Source: Sphingomonas sp. YR710 (GTDB lineage Bacteria; Pseudomonadota; Alphaproteobacteria; Sphingomonadales; Sphingomonadaceae). Taken from it: 64,000 nt of DNA. The stretch is taken from assembly GCF_900101455.1 (NCBI RefSeq), contig NZ_FMZJ01000001.1, forward strand, positions 124,001-188,000, read 5' to 3'. Under the pieces are notes generated by a model, which ran no database searches, had not been told where the DNA came from, and was given only the letters and a program-made list of their open reading frames with translations. Position 1 is the first letter of the stretch; each line of letters opens with the position of its first letter. Shown here one piece after another: positions 36,585-50,294 of this stretch. Position numbers and translations under genes: made by a program.

Positions 36585-36956
36585 ATGCCAACGATCAATC
36601 AGCTGATCCGCAAGGGTCGCGAGCCGCAGAAAGAGCGCTCGAAAGTTCCCGCCATGGAGGCGAACCCGCAGAAGCGCGGCGTTTGCACCCGGGTCTATAC
36701 GACGACCCCGAAAAAGCCGAACTCGGCTTTGCGCAAGGTTGCGAAGGTTCGCCTGACCAACAGCCGCGAAGTGATCAGCTACATTCCGGGCGAGGGCCAC
36801 AATCTTCAGGAGCACTCGGTGGTCCTGATCCGCGGCGGCCGTGTGCGCGATCTTCCCGGTGTGCGTTACCACGTACTCCGCGGCGTGCTCGACACACAGG
36901 GCGTCAAGGACCGCAAGCAGAGCCGTTCGAAGTACGGCGCGAAGCGTCCGAAGTAA
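36585..36956 (+). CDS. rpsL: Ribosomal protein S12
   Basis: A 123-residue protein of the decoding centre of the 30S subunit. The conserved [19 protein letters not shown] has lysines at the positions where substitutions give streptomycin resistance, so the sequence looks like the sensitive type. [10 protein letters not shown] and [14 protein letters not shown] are also intact. I placed the start at MPTINQLI, the family N-terminus. It opens the str operon, 12 bases before rpsG. rpoBC, often upstream in alphaproteobacteria, are not adjacent. Confidence 0.98.
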   Translation: MPTINQLIRKGREPQKERSKVPAMEANPQKRGVCTRVYTTTPKKPNSALRKVAKVRLTNSREVISYIPGEGHNLQEHSVVLIRGGRVRDLPGVRYHVLRGVLDTQGVKDRKQSRSKYGAKRPK

Positions 36957-36968
36957 GGATAGAAGAAA

Positions 36969-37439
36969 ATGGCACGTCGTCGTCGCCCGGAGAAGCGCGA
37001 AATTCTCCCCGATCCGAAATTCGGAGATGTCATTCTCTCGAAGTTCATGAACTCCGTCATGCTCGACGGTAAGAAGTCCACTGCAGAAGGCATCGTTTAC
37101 GGTGCGCTCGAAACCGTCGAAGCCCGCGCCAAGCGCGAGCCGATCGGCGTGTTCCATGACGCGCTCAACAACGTGAAGCCGGGCATTGAGGTCCGCAGCC
37201 GCCGCGTCGGTGGTGCGACCTATCAGGTGCCGGTCGAGGTTCGCCCCGATCGTTCGCAGGCGCTCGCGATCCGCTGGCTGATCTCGGCTGCGCGCTCGCG
37301 TTCGGAAAGCACCATGGCGGCCCGCCTTTCGGGCGAGCTGATGGATGCGGCGAACAATCGCGGCAACGCGGTCAAGAAGCGTGAAGACACGCATCGCATG
37401 GCCGAAGCGAACCGCGCTTTCTCGCATTACCGCTGGTAA
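36969..37439 (+). CDS. rpsG: Ribosomal protein S7
   Basis: A 156-residue primary 16S rRNA-binding protein that nucleates assembly of the 30S head. The N-terminal [16 protein letters not shown], the segment [17 protein letters not shown] and the C-terminal [13 protein letters not shown] are typical. It follows rpsL by 12 bases with an AAGGA ribosome-binding site and precedes fusA by 86 bases. Confidence 0.98.
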   Translation: MARRRRPEKREILPDPKFGDVILSKFMNSVMLDGKKSTAEGIVYGALETVEARAKREPIGVFHDALNNVKPGIEVRSRRVGGATYQVPVEVRPDRSQALAIRWLISAARSRSESTMAARLSGELMDAANNRGNAVKKREDTHRMAEANRAFSHYRW

Positions 37440-37525
37440 CGGCGGCGCTTTAAAGCGTCACAGATAGTCCCCATATCGCCGGGAGCGGGCATCAGGCCCG
37501 TCTCCCGGCATCGGAGTTCAAGATC

Positions 37526-39601
<2,076 letters not shown>

Positions 39602-39676
39602 TCCAAAAATTGTAACTATGAGCGCGTCCGCATCGGGCGGCGCGCTCGGCATTTGATTCGAGAAGAAGAGGCAAAA

Positions 39677-40867
<1,191 letters not shown>

Positions 40868-40877
40868 TATAGGGCTG

Positions 40878-40910
40878 CACCGCCCGGTTCCCTGAGGGAG
40901 CCGGGCGGTG
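40878..40910 (+). terminator. Stem-loop after tuf
   Basis: The arms CACCGCCCGG and CCGGGCGGTG, extended inward by partial pairing, form a very stable hairpin 11 bases after the tuf stop. Only short T runs follow (TTT, then six T about 16 bases later). It is probably a partial terminator that sets the tuf:S10-operon ratio. Confidence 0.75.
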
Positions 40911-41007
40911 TGCTTTACCTACAGATTTTTTGCCTCGACGAAGGCGAAGGCGGCCGATCTGGCCGCCTTGTCTTTGGAAGGCTCGGCTCTTTCGCATCGG
41001 TGGAACC

Positions 41008-41319
41008 ATGGAAACGCAGAATATTCGTATTCGTCTGAAGGCTTTCGATCATCGCGTACTTGATCAGGCCACTGGCGACATCGCAGACACCGCCCGCCGC
41101 ACCGGCGCCCTCATCCGTGGTCCGATCCCGTTGCCCACCCGCATCGAGAAGTTCACGGTCAACCGTGGCCCGCACATCGATAAGAAGTCGCGCGAGCAGT
41201 TCGAAGTGCGCACCTACAAGCGCCTGCTGGACATCGTTCAGCCCACCCCGCAGACCGTCGACGCGCTGATGAAGCTCGATCTCGCAGCGGGTGTTGATGT
41301 TGAGATCAAACTGGCCTAA
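41008..41319 (+). CDS. rpsJ: Ribosomal protein S10
   Basis: A 103-residue 30S protein that also takes part in NusB-dependent antitermination. [20 protein letters not shown] begins the normal S10 sequence, so the start is at 41008. RGPIPLPTR and [17 protein letters not shown] are conserved. It is separated from rplC by 264 bases, unusually far for the S10 operon. Confidence 0.97.
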   Translation: METQNIRIRLKAFDHRVLDQATGDIADTARRTGALIRGPIPLPTRIEKFTVNRGPHIDKKSREQFEVRTYKRLLDIVQPTPQTVDALMKLDLAAGVDVEIKLA

Positions 41320-41583
41320 GAGGCCACCTCCACGCGGGAGCGAGTCGCTCTCGCGTGTGTCGTTTCAGGCGTTTCTCCAACGAAACTGATCCGAAGCGAC
41401 ACCTGATAAGGGATACCGAACGGCGTTGCCGTTGCTGAGTCCCCGCCTTTTCGCAGCGATGCGGATATCCAGCCCGGGCGGGGGCAAATCGACTTGGGCT
41501 GGAGGCTTCGGTTTTACGACCGGGGCCTTCTTTATTGGGCACGCTCGCCGCTAACGCGAGCCTCTGGATGAAGGGAGCAGATC
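41320..41583 (+). promoter_or_regulatory. Structured spacer between rpsJ and rplC, candidate leader RNA
   Basis: No gene is seen. Several inverted repeats occur in series: CACGCG-GAGCGA/TCGCTC-CGCGTG around 41331-41356, CGTTTC/GAAAC around 41360-41386, and TCCAGCCC/GGGCTGGA at 41468-41503. A further GC-rich stem lies before the rplC ribosome-binding site. Such a series suggests a structured 5' leader, an autoregulatory site for a ribosomal protein or an attenuator. No known leader motif was matched. Confidence 0.5.
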
Positions 41584-42330
41584 ATGCGCACTGGCGTGAT
41601 CGCGAAGAAGATGGGGATGACCCGTCTGTTCCAGGACGATGGTCGGCATGTGCCGGTAACCGTTCTGGTGTTGGAAAAGGTTCAGGTTGTTGCCCGCAAG
41701 GAAGCGGATCGTGATGGTTATGTCGCGGTTCAGCTCGGCGCCGGCACGGCCAAGGCCAAAAATCTTACGAAGCCGGAGCGCGGCCATTTCGGCAAGGCCG
41801 AAGTGGAGCCTAAGGCCTATGTCGCCGAATTCCGCGTGTCGGAAGATGGCTTGCTTGACGTGGGCGCGGAAATCACCGCCGACCATTATGTCGCAGGCCA
41901 GTTCGTCGACATCTCTGGCCATACGCAGGGCAAGGGCTTCCAGGGCGGTATGAAGCGCTGGGGCTTCGGCGGTCTGCGCGCAACCCACGGCGTCTCGGTC
42001 TCGCACCGTTCGCTCGGTTCGACCGGTCAGCGTCAGGATCCGGGCAAGGTCTTCAAGAACAAGAAGATGGCCGGCCACATGGGTGACAAGCAGCGCACCC
42101 AGCAGAACCTCGAGATCGTCCAGACCGACGCCGAGCGCGGCATTCTCTACGTGAAGGGCTCCGTGCCCGGATCGAAGGGGGGCTGGTTGCTCGTCAAGGA
42201 CTCGGTGAAGATCGCCCGTCCGGCCGATGCGCCTTATCCCGCCGGCCTGCGCGCCGCCAACACCAACGCTCCCGTGACCGAGGCTCCGGCCGACGTCGCT
42301 CCGGAAGCGACCGAAGGCCAGGAGGGCTGA
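41584..42330 (+). CDS. rplC: Ribosomal protein L3
   Basis: A 248-residue 50S protein near the peptidyl-transferase centre. [16 protein letters not shown] and [15 protein letters not shown] (with the conserved Gln of the methylated loop) are family marks. The C-terminus carries a roughly 30-residue Ala/Pro/Glu-rich extension compared with the E. coli protein. GGGAGCAG lies just upstream of the start. rplD follows after 2 bases. Confidence 0.97.
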   Translation: MRTGVIAKKMGMTRLFQDDGRHVPVTVLVLEKVQVVARKEADRDGYVAVQLGAGTAKAKNLTKPERGHFGKAEVEPKAYVAEFRVSEDGLLDVGAEITADHYVAGQFVDISGHTQGKGFQGGMKRWGFGGLRATHGVSVSHRSLGSTGQRQDPGKVFKNKKMAGHMGDKQRTQQNLEIVQTDAERGILYVKGSVPGSKGGWLLVKDSVKIARPADAPYPAGLRAANTNAPVTEAPADVAPEATEGQEG

Positions 42331-42332
42331 TC

Positions 42333-42959
42333 ATGAAAATCCAAGTTCAGACCCTCGACGCAGCGGAAGCTGGCGATCTGGAGCTCAACGATGCCGTATT
42401 CGGTATCGAGCCCCGCGCCGACATCCTGCACCGTGTCGTTACCTGGCAGCTCGAAAAGCGTCGCGGCACCGCCCGCGGAGCCCGTGAGCGTTCGGATGTT
42501 GCCCGCACCGGCAAGAAGTTCGGTCGCCAGAAGGGCGGCGGTACGGCTCGCCACGGCGATCGCCGCGCCCCGATCTTCATCGGCGGCGGCAAGGCCCATG
42601 GCCCGCGCGTTCGCGATTTCAATCCGTCGCTGAACAAGAAGGTTCGTGCGCTCGGCCTGAAGATGGCGCTCTCGTCGAAGGTCAAGGACGGCACGCTGAT
42701 CATCCTCGACACGCTCGAGCTCAAGGATGCCAAGACCAAGGCGCTGATCGCACAGATCGCCAAGCTGGGCTTCGGCAACACCACGCTCGTGATCGATGGC
42801 GATGAGGTCAATGCCGGCTTCGCGCTGGCATCGTCGAATATCCCGAAGGTCAACGTTCTCCCGGCGGTCGGCGCGAACGTCTACGACATTCTGAAGCATG
42901 AAACGCTGGTGCTCACGCGCGCCGCGGTCGAAAAGCTGGAGGCGCGCTTCAATGGCTAA
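42333..42959 (+). CDS. rplD: Ribosomal protein L4
   Basis: A 208-residue 50S protein lining the exit tunnel, and in some bacteria a regulator of its own operon. [10 protein letters not shown]-type basic loop residues appear as [12 protein letters not shown], and [20 protein letters not shown] is the conserved tunnel-reaching loop. It overlaps the rplW start by 8 bases. Confidence 0.97.
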   Translation: MKIQVQTLDAAEAGDLELNDAVFGIEPRADILHRVVTWQLEKRRGTARGARERSDVARTGKKFGRQKGGGTARHGDRRAPIFIGGGKAHGPRVRDFNPSLNKKVRALGLKMALSSKVKDGTLIILDTLELKDAKTKALIAQIAKLGFGNTTLVIDGDEVNAGFALASSNIPKVNVLPAVGANVYDILKHETLVLTRAAVEKLEARFNG

Positions 42960-43266
42960 GAAGCAGGAAGCCGTGGTGGACAACCGCCACTATGATGTGG
43001 TGCTCAAGCCCCACATCACCGAGAAGTCGACGTTGCTTTCGGAGCATAACGCCGTTGTTTTCCAGGTTGCGAGCGATGCGAGCAAGCCGGAGATCAAGGC
43101 CGCTGTCGAGGCACTGTTCAATGTCAAGGTGACGGGCGTGAATACGATCGTCGCCAAGGGCAAGAGCAAGCTTTGGAAGGGCAAGCCCTACAAGCGGTCC
43201 GACATCAAGAAGGCGATCGTGACGCTGGCCGCCGGCCAGTCCATCGACGTCACCACCGGTATTTGA
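42952..43266 (+). CDS. rplW: Ribosomal protein L23
   Basis: A 104-residue 50S protein at the exit of the tunnel that docks trigger factor and [21 protein letters not shown] and [20 protein letters not shown] are typical. The ATG at 42952 lies within the last codons of rplD, giving an 8-base overlap. Confidence 0.96.
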   Translation: MAKKQEAVVDNRHYDVVLKPHITEKSTLLSEHNAVVFQVASDASKPEIKAAVEALFNVKVTGVNTIVAKGKSKLWKGKPYKRSDIKKAIVTLAAGQSIDVTTGI

Positions 43267-43279
43267 GGCTCGGGGCACC

Positions 43280-44116
43280 ATGGCACTCAAACATTATAAT
43301 CCGACCAGCCCGGCACGCCGCGGCCTGATCCTCGTCGACAAGTCGAGCCTCTGGAAGGGTAAGCCCGTCAAGGCGCTGACCGTAGGCAAGCACAAGTCGG
43401 GCGGCCGCAACAATATGGGCCACGCGACAGCGCGCGGCATCGCCGGCGGTCACAAGCAGAGCTATCGCATCATCGACTTCAAGCGTCGTAAATGGGATGT
43501 TCCTGCGACCGTCGAGCATCTGGAATATGATCCCAATCGCTCGGCTTTCATTGCGCTGGTGAAATATCCGGACGGCGAACTGTCGTACATCATTGCACCG
43601 CAGCGTCTTGCTGTTGGCGACGAGGTCATTGCGGCCAAGAAGACCGACACCAAGCCCGGCAATGCGATGGAAATCGGCCAGGCTCCGGTCGGCACGATCG
43701 TCCACAATGTCGAGATGAAGCCCGGCAAGGGCGGCCAGATCGCCCGTGCGGCAGGCACCTATGTGCAGGTCGTCGGTCGCGACAAGGGCATGGTGATGGT
43801 TCGCCTGAATTCGGGTGAGCAGCGCTATATCCGCTCGGATTGCATGTGCACGGTCGGTGCGGTGTCCAACCCGGACAACGCCAACCAGAACCTTGCCAAG
43901 GCCGGCCGCAATCGTTGGCTGGGCATCCGCCCGCTGACCCGCGGCGTTGCCAAGAACCCGGTCGACCATCCGCACGGCGGTGGTGAAGGCCGGACCTCGG
44001 GCGGCCGTCATCCGGTTACGCCTTGGGGCAAGCCGACGAAGGGTGCGCGTACGCGTTCCAACAAGTCGACCGACAAGTTCATCATCCGTTCGCGTCACGC
44101 GAAGAAGAAGAGGTAA
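43280..44116 (+). CDS. rplB: Ribosomal protein L2
   Basis: A 278-residue 50S protein essential for subunit association and peptidyl transfer. The N-terminal [15 protein letters not shown] and the C-terminal [20 protein letters not shown] (the latter with the functionally important His) are intact. It lies 13 bases after rplW and 3 before rpsS. Confidence 0.98.
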   Translation: MALKHYNPTSPARRGLILVDKSSLWKGKPVKALTVGKHKSGGRNNMGHATARGIAGGHKQSYRIIDFKRRKWDVPATVEHLEYDPNRSAFIALVKYPDGELSYIIAPQRLAVGDEVIAAKKTDTKPGNAMEIGQAPVGTIVHNVEMKPGKGGQIARAAGTYVQVVGRDKGMVMVRLNSGEQRYIRSDCMCTVGAVSNPDNANQNLAKAGRNRWLGIRPLTRGVAKNPVDHPHGGGEGRTSGGRHPVTPWGKPTKGARTRSNKSTDKFIIRSRHAKKKR

Positions 44117-44119
44117 TCC

Positions 44120-44395
44120 ATGGCCCGTTCCGTCTGGAAAGGTCCGTTCGTCGATCTTCACCTTCTTCGGAAGGCGGAAGGCGCTCAGGACAGCGGCGCT
44201 CGCGCCCCGATCAAGACTTGGTCGCGTCGTTCGACCATATTGCCGCAGTTCGTTGGACTCACGTTCAGCGTGCATAACGGTCGCAAGTTCGTTCCCGTTT
44301 CGGTGAACGAGGACATGGTTGGCCACAAGCTGGGTGAATTCGCGCCGACGCGCTACTTCCCCGGCCACGCTGCCGACAAGAAGGGTAAGCGCTGA
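44120..44395 (+). CDS. rpsS: Ribosomal protein S19
   Basis: A 91-residue 30S head protein that contacts S13 and the A-site finger. [34 protein letters not shown] and [20 protein letters not shown] are typical. The stop and the rplV start share one base. Confidence 0.97.
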   Translation: MARSVWKGPFVDLHLLRKAEGAQDSGARAPIKTWSRRSTILPQFVGLTFSVHNGRKFVPVSVNEDMVGHKLGEFAPTRYFPGHAADKKGKR

Positions 44396-44778
44396 TGTCG
44401 AAGCCAGCATCCCCCCGCAAGGTTGGTGAGAAGGAGGCCCTTGCGGTCGCCACCACCGTCCGCGGCAGCCCGCAGAAGCTCAATCTGGTGGCCGCGCTGA
44501 TCCGTGGCCGCAAGGCCGGCGACGCGCTCAACATCCTGGCCTTCTCGAAGAAGGGCATGGCCATCGACGTTCGCAAGGTGCTCGCCTCGGCGATCGCCAA
44601 CGCCGAAAACAACCACAATCTCGATGTGGATGCGCTGGTCGTGAAGGAAGCTTCGGTCGGCAAGTCGATCGTTATGAAGCGCTTCGCCACCCGCGGTCGC
44701 GGCAAGTCGACCCGCATCATCAAGCCGTTCGCGCGTCTTCGCGTGGTCGTGCGCGAGCAGCAGGAAGAGGCTGAATAA
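44395..44778 (+). CDS. rplV: Ribosomal protein L22
   Basis: A 127-residue 50S protein whose beta hairpin reaches into the exit tunnel. [19 protein letters not shown] and the loop [20 protein letters not shown] are conserved. The hairpin tip affects macrolide binding. It overlaps rpsS by one base and precedes rpsC by one. Confidence 0.96.
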   Translation: MSKPASPRKVGEKEALAVATTVRGSPQKLNLVAALIRGRKAGDALNILAFSKKGMAIDVRKVLASAIANAENNHNLDVDALVVKEASVGKSIVMKRFATRGRGKSTRIIKPFARLRVVVREQQEEAE

Positions 44779-44779
44779 T

Positions 44780-45475
44780 ATGGGTCAGAAGTCAAACCCC
44801 ATCGGCATGCGGCTGCAGATCAACCGCACGTGGGACAGCCGCTGGTACGCCGAAGGCGCGGACTATGGTCGTCTGCTGCTCGAGGATCTCCGGATCCGCA
44901 AGTACATCATGAAGACGATCCCGCAGGCCGCGATCTCGAAGGTCGTGATCGAGCGTCCGGCCAAGCTGTGCCGCATCGCGATCTATGCCGCACGCCCCGG
45001 CGTGATCATCGGCAAGAAGGGCGCGGACATCGAAAAGCTGCGCCGTGCGCTCGGCAAGATGACCTCGTCGGACGTGTCGCTGAACATCGTCGAGATCCGC
45101 AAGCCGGAAATCGATTCGAAGCTCGTCGCACAGGGCGTCGCCGATCAGCTCGAGCGTCGTATCGCTTTCCGCCGCGCGATGAAGCGCGCCGTGCAGGCCG
45201 CGCTGCGTCTGGGTGCCGAAGGCATCCGGATCACCTGCGCCGGCCGTCTCGGCGGTGCAGAGATCGCGCGCACCGAATGGTATCGTGAGGGTCGGGTGCC
45301 GCTGCACACGCTCCGCGCGAATGTCGATTATGCCGAAGCCGAAGCCCACACCGCTTATGGTGTGTGCGGTATCAAGGTCTGGATCTTCAAAGGTGAGATC
45401 CTGGGCCATGATCCGCTCGCTCAGGATCGGTTGATGATGGAAGCTCAGACGTCGGGGGTCCGGCCGGCGCGATAA
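44780..45475 (+). CDS. rpsC: Ribosomal protein S3
   Basis: A 231-residue 30S protein at the mRNA entry with helicase activity. [20 protein letters not shown] and the KH-domain [15 protein letters not shown] are diagnostic. The C-terminal part [20 protein letters not shown] is typical. A short ATAAGGGG/CCCCTTAT stem overlaps its stop, in the 63-base gap before rplP. Confidence 0.98.
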   Translation: MGQKSNPIGMRLQINRTWDSRWYAEGADYGRLLLEDLRIRKYIMKTIPQAAISKVVIERPAKLCRIAIYAARPGVIIGKKGADIEKLRRALGKMTSSDVSLNIVEIRKPEIDSKLVAQGVADQLERRIAFRRAMKRAVQAALRLGAEGIRITCAGRLGGAEIARTEWYREGRVPLHTLRANVDYAEAEAHTAYGVCGIKVWIFKGEILGHDPLAQDRLMMEAQTSGVRPAR

Positions 45476-45538
45476 GGGGTTCCCCCTTATCAGCGTCGCC
45501 TGATCGACCGGACAATCGGTGTCAGAAGGCGATAAAAA

Positions 45539-45970
45539 ATGCTGCAACCAAAGCGCACTAAATTCCGCAAGGCCCATAAGGGCCGCATTCACGGCAACGC
45601 CCCCGGCGGTGCGACGCTCAACTTCGGCGCCTTCGGCCTGAAGGCTCTGGAGCCGGATCGCATCACGGCGCGTCAGATCGAGGCGGCTCGCCGCGCGATC
45701 ACCCGTCACATCAAGCGCCAGGGGCGCTTGTGGATCCGGATCTTCCCGGACGTTCCGGTTTCGTCGAAGCCTGCCGAAGTCCGCATGGGCTCGGGTAAGG
45801 GTTCACCGGAATTCTGGGCTGCCCGCGTCAAGCCCGGCCGCATCCTGTTCGAACTGGATGGCGTGCCTGGTCCCATCGCCCGTGTCGCTTTCGAGCGTGC
45901 GATGGAGAAGCTGCCGATCAAGACCAAGGTCGTCGCTCGCTTCGGCGAGTCCGTGTACGAGGAACAGTAA
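45539..45970 (+). CDS. rplP: Ribosomal protein L16
   Basis: A 143-residue 50S protein near the A site. [40 protein letters not shown] and [19 protein letters not shown] are family features. It has one base to rpmC. Confidence 0.97.
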   Translation: MLQPKRTKFRKAHKGRIHGNAPGGATLNFGAFGLKALEPDRITARQIEAARRAITRHIKRQGRLWIRIFPDVPVSSKPAEVRMGSGKGSPEFWAARVKPGRILFELDGVPGPIARVAFERAMEKLPIKTKVVARFGESVYEEQ

Positions 45971-45971
45971 G

Positions 45972-46175
45972 ATGGCGAAGATCGCTGATCTCACAGCAAA
46001 GACCGACGACCAGCTTTCGGCTGATCTGGGCGAGCTGAAGCGCGAGCAGTTCAACCTGCGCTTCCAGGCTGCGACCAACCAGCTCGAGAAGCCGTCGCGG
46101 GTGCGTGTCGTGCGTCGCACGATCGCGCAGATCAAGACATTGCAGACGCAGCGCTCCGCTGCGGCTGCCAAGTAA
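45972..46175 (+). CDS. rpmC: Ribosomal protein L29
   Basis: A 67-residue helical 50S protein at the tunnel exit. The ATG at 45972 gives MAKIADLTAKTDDQL, the normal N-terminus; LKREQFNLRFQAATNQLE and VRRTIAQIKT are conserved. It lies one base after rplP and 12 before rpsQ. Confidence 0.95.
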   Translation: MAKIADLTAKTDDQLSADLGELKREQFNLRFQAATNQLEKPSRVRVVRRTIAQIKTLQTQRSAAAAK

Positions 46176-46187
46176 GGAGCACCAGCC

Positions 46188-46448
46188 ATGCCGAAGCGCG
46201 TGCTGACGGGTACGGTGGTCTCCGACAAGACCGACAAGACCGTTGTGGTGAAGGTCGAACGGCGCGTGAAGCACGCGCTGTACGGCAAGATCATCAAGCG
46301 TTCGAAGAAGTACCACGCTCATGACGAGGCGAATGCCTTTCGTGAGGGTGAGACGGTTCGCATTGAAGAATGCGCGCCGATTTCGAAACTGAAGTCGTGG
46401 AAGGTCGTCGACCGTGTGGATACACACGCGACGTCCACCCACGCCTGA
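46188..46448 (+). CDS. rpsQ: Ribosomal protein S17
   Basis: An 86-residue OB-fold protein that binds 16S rRNA early in assembly. [38 protein letters not shown] and [17 protein letters not shown] are typical. It lies 18 bases before rplN. Confidence 0.96.
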   Translation: MPKRVLTGTVVSDKTDKTVVVKVERRVKHALYGKIIKRSKKYHAHDEANAFREGETVRIEECAPISKLKSWKVVDRVDTHATSTHA

Positions 46449-46466
46449 TTTGGAAGGGTCTGAACA

Positions 46467-46838
46467 ATGATCCAGATGCAGACGAACCTCGAGGTCGCTG
46501 ACAACAGCGGCGCAAAGAGGGTGCAGTGCATCAAGGTGCTGGGTGGTTCCAAGCGCCGTTTCGCGACCGTGGGCGACGTTATCGTCGTCTCGATCAAGGA
46601 AGCTGCACCGCGCGGCAAGGTGAAGAAGGGTGACGTGCATCGTGCCGTCATCGTCCGCACCGCCAAGGACATCCATCGCGCCGACGGATCGACGATCCGT
46701 TTCGACGGCAATGCTGCCGTGCTGATCAACAAGAATAGCGGCGAGCCGATCGGCACCCGCATTTTTGGCCCTGTGGTTCGCGAGCTTCGCGCGAAGAACC
46801 ACATGAAGATCATCTCGCTCGCGCCAGAGGTGCTGTGA
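46467..46838 (+). CDS. rplN: Ribosomal protein L14
   Basis: A 123-residue 50S protein at the subunit interface, the binding site of the silencing factor RsfS in other bacteria. [19 protein letters not shown] and [20 protein letters not shown] are diagnostic. One base separates it from rplX. Confidence 0.97.
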   Translation: MIQMQTNLEVADNSGAKRVQCIKVLGGSKRRFATVGDVIVVSIKEAAPRGKVKKGDVHRAVIVRTAKDIHRADGSTIRFDGNAAVLINKNSGEPIGTRIFGPVVRELRAKNHMKIISLAPEVL

Positions 46839-46839
46839 A

Positions 46840-47160
46840 ATGTCCGCGCTGAAGATCAAGAAGGGCGACAAGGTCGTCATCCTGTCCGGCAAGGACAAGG
46901 GCAAGACCGGCGAAGTCACCAAGGCGTTCCCGAAGGACTCCAAGGTGATCGTGTCGGGCGTGAACATCGCCACGCGCCATCGCAAGGCATCGCAGGCCAA
47001 CCCGCAGGGTGGCCTCGAGCGTTTCGAAGCGCCGCTGCATGTGTCGAACGTCGCGATCGCCGATCCGAAGACCGGTCAGGCGACCCGCGTTCGTTTCGAG
47101 ACCAAGGACGGCAAGAAGGTCCGCGTGGCCGTCAAGTCCGGGGAGACGATCAATGGCTGA
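46840..47160 (+). CDS. rplX: Ribosomal protein L24
   Basis: A 106-residue KOW-domain protein that initiates 50S assembly. [20 protein letters not shown] is the KOW motif. It overlaps rplE by 8 bases, in the same arrangement as rplD/rplW. Confidence 0.96.
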   Translation: MSALKIKKGDKVVILSGKDKGKTGEVTKAFPKDSKVIVSGVNIATRHRKASQANPQGGLERFEAPLHVSNVAIADPKTGQATRVRFETKDGKKVRVAVKSGETING

Positions 47161-47734
47161 TGCCTACATTCCGCGCTTCAAGAAGCTGTATGACGACACC
47201 GTCGTCGCAGCGATGACCGAGAAGTTCGGTTATAAGAACGCGATGGAAGTCCCGAAGATCACCAAGATCGTCCTGAACATGGGCGTGGGTGAAGCGACGC
47301 AGGACAAGAAGAAGGTCGAGCAGGCCGCCGCCGAAATGACGGCGATTGCCGGTCAGAAGGCCGTCGTCACCAAGGCTAAGAAGTCGATCGCACAGTTCAA
47401 GCTGCGCGAAGGCATGCCGATCGGTGCGAAGGTGACGCTGCGCCGCGAGCGGATGTACGAATTCCTCGATCGCTTCGTGACGGTCGCGCTTCCCCGCGTG
47501 CGCGATTTCCGTGGACTCAACCCCAAGTCGTTCGATGGCCGCGGCAACTATGCCACCGGCCTCAAGGAACAGCTGATCTTCCCGGAAATCAGCTACGACA
47601 AGGTGGATAATGTCCGCGGCATGGATGTGATCATCGCGACCACGGCGAAGACCGACGACGAAGCGCGCGAGCTGCTGCGTCTGTTCGGCTTCCCGTTCCC
47701 GGTGGAAAATCAGGATCAGAAGCAGGCGGCCTGA
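47153..47734 (+). CDS. rplE: Ribosomal protein L5
   Basis: A 193-residue 5S rRNA-binding protein. The ATG at 47153 gives [51 protein letters not shown] and [17 protein letters not shown] are conserved. It lies 37 bases before rpsN. Confidence 0.97.
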   Translation: MADAYIPRFKKLYDDTVVAAMTEKFGYKNAMEVPKITKIVLNMGVGEATQDKKKVEQAAAEMTAIAGQKAVVTKAKKSIAQFKLREGMPIGAKVTLRRERMYEFLDRFVTVALPRVRDFRGLNPKSFDGRGNYATGLKEQLIFPEISYDKVDNVRGMDVIIATTAKTDDEARELLRLFGFPFPVENQDQKQAA

Positions 47735-47771
47735 TCGGCCCCTGCTTCCTGCGAAAGGAAGAACTTAAGTC

Positions 47772-48077
47772 ATGGCGAAACTGAGTTCGATCAACAAGAA
47801 CGAAAAGCGCAAGAAGCTGGTCAAGGCTTATGCGGGTAAATATGCACGCCTCAAGGCGGTTGCGAACGATCGGAGCAAGGACGAGACCGAGCGGTTGATC
47901 GCTCGCCTCAAGATGGCCGAGCTGCCCCGGAATGCGAACCCGACCCGGGTCCGCAACCGTTGCGAGCTCACGGGCCGTCCCCGCGCTTATTACCGCAAGT
48001 TCCGGCTGTGCCGTATTCAGCTGCGTGATCTGGCCAACAAGGGCCTGATCCCCGGCGTTACGAAGTCGAGCTGGTAA
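47772..48077 (+). CDS. rpsN: Ribosomal protein S14, zinc-independent form
   Basis: A 101-residue protein. It is the long, Cys-poor (C-minus) type without the CxxC...CxxC zinc ribbon, as in most Proteobacteria. [20 protein letters not shown] and [10 protein letters not shown] are typical. It lies 12 bases before rpsH. Confidence 0.97.
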   Translation: MAKLSSINKNEKRKKLVKAYAGKYARLKAVANDRSKDETERLIARLKMAELPRNANPTRVRNRCELTGRPRAYYRKFRLCRIQLRDLANKGLIPGVTKSSW

Positions 48078-48089
48078 GGATAGAAGAAC

Positions 48090-48485
48090 ATGGCTCTGAC
48101 CGATCCCCTGGGTGATTTGCTCACCCGCATCCGCAACGGGCAGCGTGCCCGCAAGGACAGCGTGGTTTCCCCCGCTTCCAAGCTGCGCGCCCGTGTCCTC
48201 GACGTGCTCCAGCGCGAAGGCTACATCCGTGGCTATAGCGCGGAAGACGTTGCCGGCCATGATGGCCTGCGCATCGAGCTGAAATATTTCGAAGGGCAGC
48301 CTGCGATCCAGCATGTCGCCCGTGTCTCCAAGCCTGGCCGTCGCGTCTATTCCGGTTCGAAGGAATTGCCGCGCGTCCGTAATGGCCTGGGCATCACCAT
48401 TGTCTCCACGCCCAAGGGTGTTCTGTCCGACGCGGAAGCGCGCGAGCAGAATGTCGGCGGCGAGGTTCTCGCGGAGGTCTTCTGA
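48090..48485 (+). CDS. rpsH: Ribosomal protein S8
   Basis: A 131-residue protein that binds helix 21 of 16S rRNA and in E. coli represses the spc operon. [19 protein letters not shown] and [20 protein letters not shown] are conserved. Its stop shares one base with the rplF start. Confidence 0.97.
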   Translation: MALTDPLGDLLTRIRNGQRARKDSVVSPASKLRARVLDVLQREGYIRGYSAEDVAGHDGLRIELKYFEGQPAIQHVARVSKPGRRVYSGSKELPRVRNGLGITIVSTPKGVLSDAEAREQNVGGEVLAEVF

Positions 48486-49018
48486 TGAGCCGCATTGGTA
48501 AGAAGCCGGTTGCCATTCCGGCAGGCGTCACCGCCGCGATCGATGGTCGTGTGTTGTCGGTCAAGGGCCCCAAGGGCACTCTGACCCTCGGCCTCGAAGA
48601 GGAAGTGACCTATGCCGTCGAGGACGGCCAGATCCAGGTCCTCCCGGCCAACGAGACCAAGCGGGCGCGCTCCTTCTGGGGCATGCAGCGCACGTTGGTG
48701 CAGAACCTGGTGACGGGCGTGACCGAGGGCTTCACGAAGACCTTGAACATCACGGGTGTCGGCTATCGCGCGAACAGCCAGGGCAAGAACCTGAAGCTGC
48801 AGCTCGGCTACAGCCACGACGTCGATTTCGTGATCCCGGAAGGGATCGAGATCAAGACGCCGGATCAGACGACCGTGCACATCACGGGCATCGACAAGCA
48901 GAAGGTCGGCCAGGTCGCCGCCGAAATTCGCCGCTGGCGCAAGCCGGAGCCCTATAAGGGCAAGGGCATCAAATATGCCGGCGAGTTCATCTTCCGCAAG
49001 GAAGGGAAGAAGAAGTAA
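48485..49018 (+). CDS. rplF: Ribosomal protein L6
   Basis: A 177-residue 50S protein near the factor-binding site. [37 protein letters not shown] and the C-terminal [20 protein letters not shown] are typical. One base separates it from rplR. Confidence 0.97.
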   Translation: MSRIGKKPVAIPAGVTAAIDGRVLSVKGPKGTLTLGLEEEVTYAVEDGQIQVLPANETKRARSFWGMQRTLVQNLVTGVTEGFTKTLNITGVGYRANSQGKNLKLQLGYSHDVDFVIPEGIEIKTPDQTTVHITGIDKQKVGQVAAEIRRWRKPEPYKGKGIKYAGEFIFRKEGKKK

Positions 49019-49019
49019 C

Positions 49020-49373
49020 ATGGCCAAGCTTTCACTTTTCGATCGCCGCCGTCAGCGCGTTCGCACCGCGCTCCGTGCCAAGGGCAATATGCGGCCCCGC
49101 CTGTCGATCCATCGCTCGGGTCGTCACATCTATGCGCAGGTCATCGACGATCAGGCCGGCCGCACGGTGGCCGCCGCTTCGTCGCTCGACAAGGATCTGC
49201 GCGAGCAGACCGGCGCGACCGCCGAGGCGGCTGCCTCGGTCGGCAAGAAGGTTGCCGAGCGCGCCGTTGCAGCGGGCATCACCAAGGTGGTGTTCGATCG
49301 CGGTGGCTTCCTGTTCCATGGTCGCGTCAAGGCACTGGCCGATGCGGCCCGCGAAGGCGGATTGGAGTTTTAA
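49020..49373 (+). CDS. rplR: Ribosomal protein L18
   Basis: A 117-residue 5S rRNA-binding protein. The ATG at 49020 gives [37 protein letters not shown] and [20 protein letters not shown] are family features. Its stop is directly followed by the rpsE start (TAAATG). Confidence 0.97.
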   Translation: MAKLSLFDRRRQRVRTALRAKGNMRPRLSIHRSGRHIYAQVIDDQAGRTVAAASSLDKDLREQTGATAEAAASVGKKVAERAVAAGITKVVFDRGGFLFHGRVKALADAAREGGLEF

Positions 49374-50111
49374 ATGGCTGACGAAACCGAAATCCAGGGC
49401 GGCGGCTCCGACGTCGTCGCAGCATCTTCCGCTCCGCCGGAAGGTGGCCGCGGTCCGCGCGGCGGACGTGGTCGTGGCCCGGGCGGCGGTGACAACCGCG
49501 GCGGTGGCCGTGGTCGTGACGGCAACAATCGTGGCCGTCGTGACGACCGCAAGGGTGGCAAGGACGAGCCGCAGGGCGAAGAGCTGATCGAAAAGCTCGT
49601 CCACATCAACCGCGTCTCGAAGACGGTAAAGGGCGGCAAGCGCTTCGGCTTTGCGGCACTCGTCGTCGTCGGCGACGGCAAGGGCCGGGTCGGCTTCGGT
49701 CATGGCAAGGCGCGCGAAGTGCCGGAAGCCATTTCGAAGGCGACGGCTGCTGCCAAGAAGGCGATGGTTCGCGTTCCGCTCCGTGAGGGCCGGACCCTGC
49801 ACCATGACGGCATGGGCCATTTCGGCGCCGGTCGCGTCTATCTGCGCGCTGCCCCGTCGGGCACGGGCATCATCGCGGGTGGCCCGATGCGCGCCATCTT
49901 CGAAAGCCTGGGCGTGCATGATGTCGTGACCAAGTCGGTCGGCACCAACAATCCCTACAACATGATCCGTGCGACGTTCGAAGCGCTCACGGAACAGACC
50001 TCGCCGAAGTCGGTCGCTCAGCGCCGTGGCAAGAGGATCGCCGACCTGTTGGGTCGTGGCGGTGCTGCTGCCCCGGTTGCCGAAGCCGAAGCGGCGGCGA
50101 TTGCGGAGTAA
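49374..50111 (+). CDS. rpsE: Ribosomal protein S5 with long RGG-rich N-terminal extension
   Basis: A 245-residue protein, about 80 longer than E. coli S5. The core starts near residue 68 ([20 protein letters not shown]) and has the S5 RNA-binding fold with [18 protein letters not shown] and [18 protein letters not shown]. Residues about 23-65 form a Gly/Arg-rich, probably disordered tract of RGGRGRG and [12 protein letters not shown] type. A short Ala/Glu-rich tail ends the protein. The extension is in frame from an ATG abutting the rplR stop, so it is not a start-site artefact; the first internal ATG lies well inside the core. Confidence 0.96.
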   Translation: MADETEIQGGGSDVVAASSAPPEGGRGPRGGRGRGPGGGDNRGGGRGRDGNNRGRRDDRKGGKDEPQGEELIEKLVHINRVSKTVKGGKRFGFAALVVVGDGKGRVGFGHGKAREVPEAISKATAAAKKAMVRVPLREGRTLHHDGMGHFGAGRVYLRAAPSGTGIIAGGPMRAIFESLGVHDVVTKSVGTNNPYNMIRATFEALTEQTSPKSVAQRRGKRIADLLGRGGAAAPVAEAEAAAIAE

Positions 50112-50117
50112 TCGACG

Positions 50118-50294
50118 ATGGCCACCATCAAGGTAACGCAGACCGGTTCGCCGATCCGCCGCACGCCGAACCAGCGCGCGACGCTGATCGGCCTCGGCCT
50201 GAACAAGATGCACCGCACCCGTGAACTCGAGGATACCCCCGAGGTCCGCGGGATGATCAAGAAGGTGCATCATATGGTAAAGGTCGAGGGCTAA
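50118..50294 (+). CDS. rpmD: Ribosomal protein L30
   Basis: A 58-residue 50S protein. [39 protein letters not shown] and [10 protein letters not shown] are typical. It lies six bases after rpsE. A 154-base repeat-containing spacer separates it from rplO. Confidence 0.95.
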   Translation: MATIKVTQTGSPIRRTPNQRATLIGLGLNKMHRTRELEDTPEVRGMIKKVHHMVKVEG

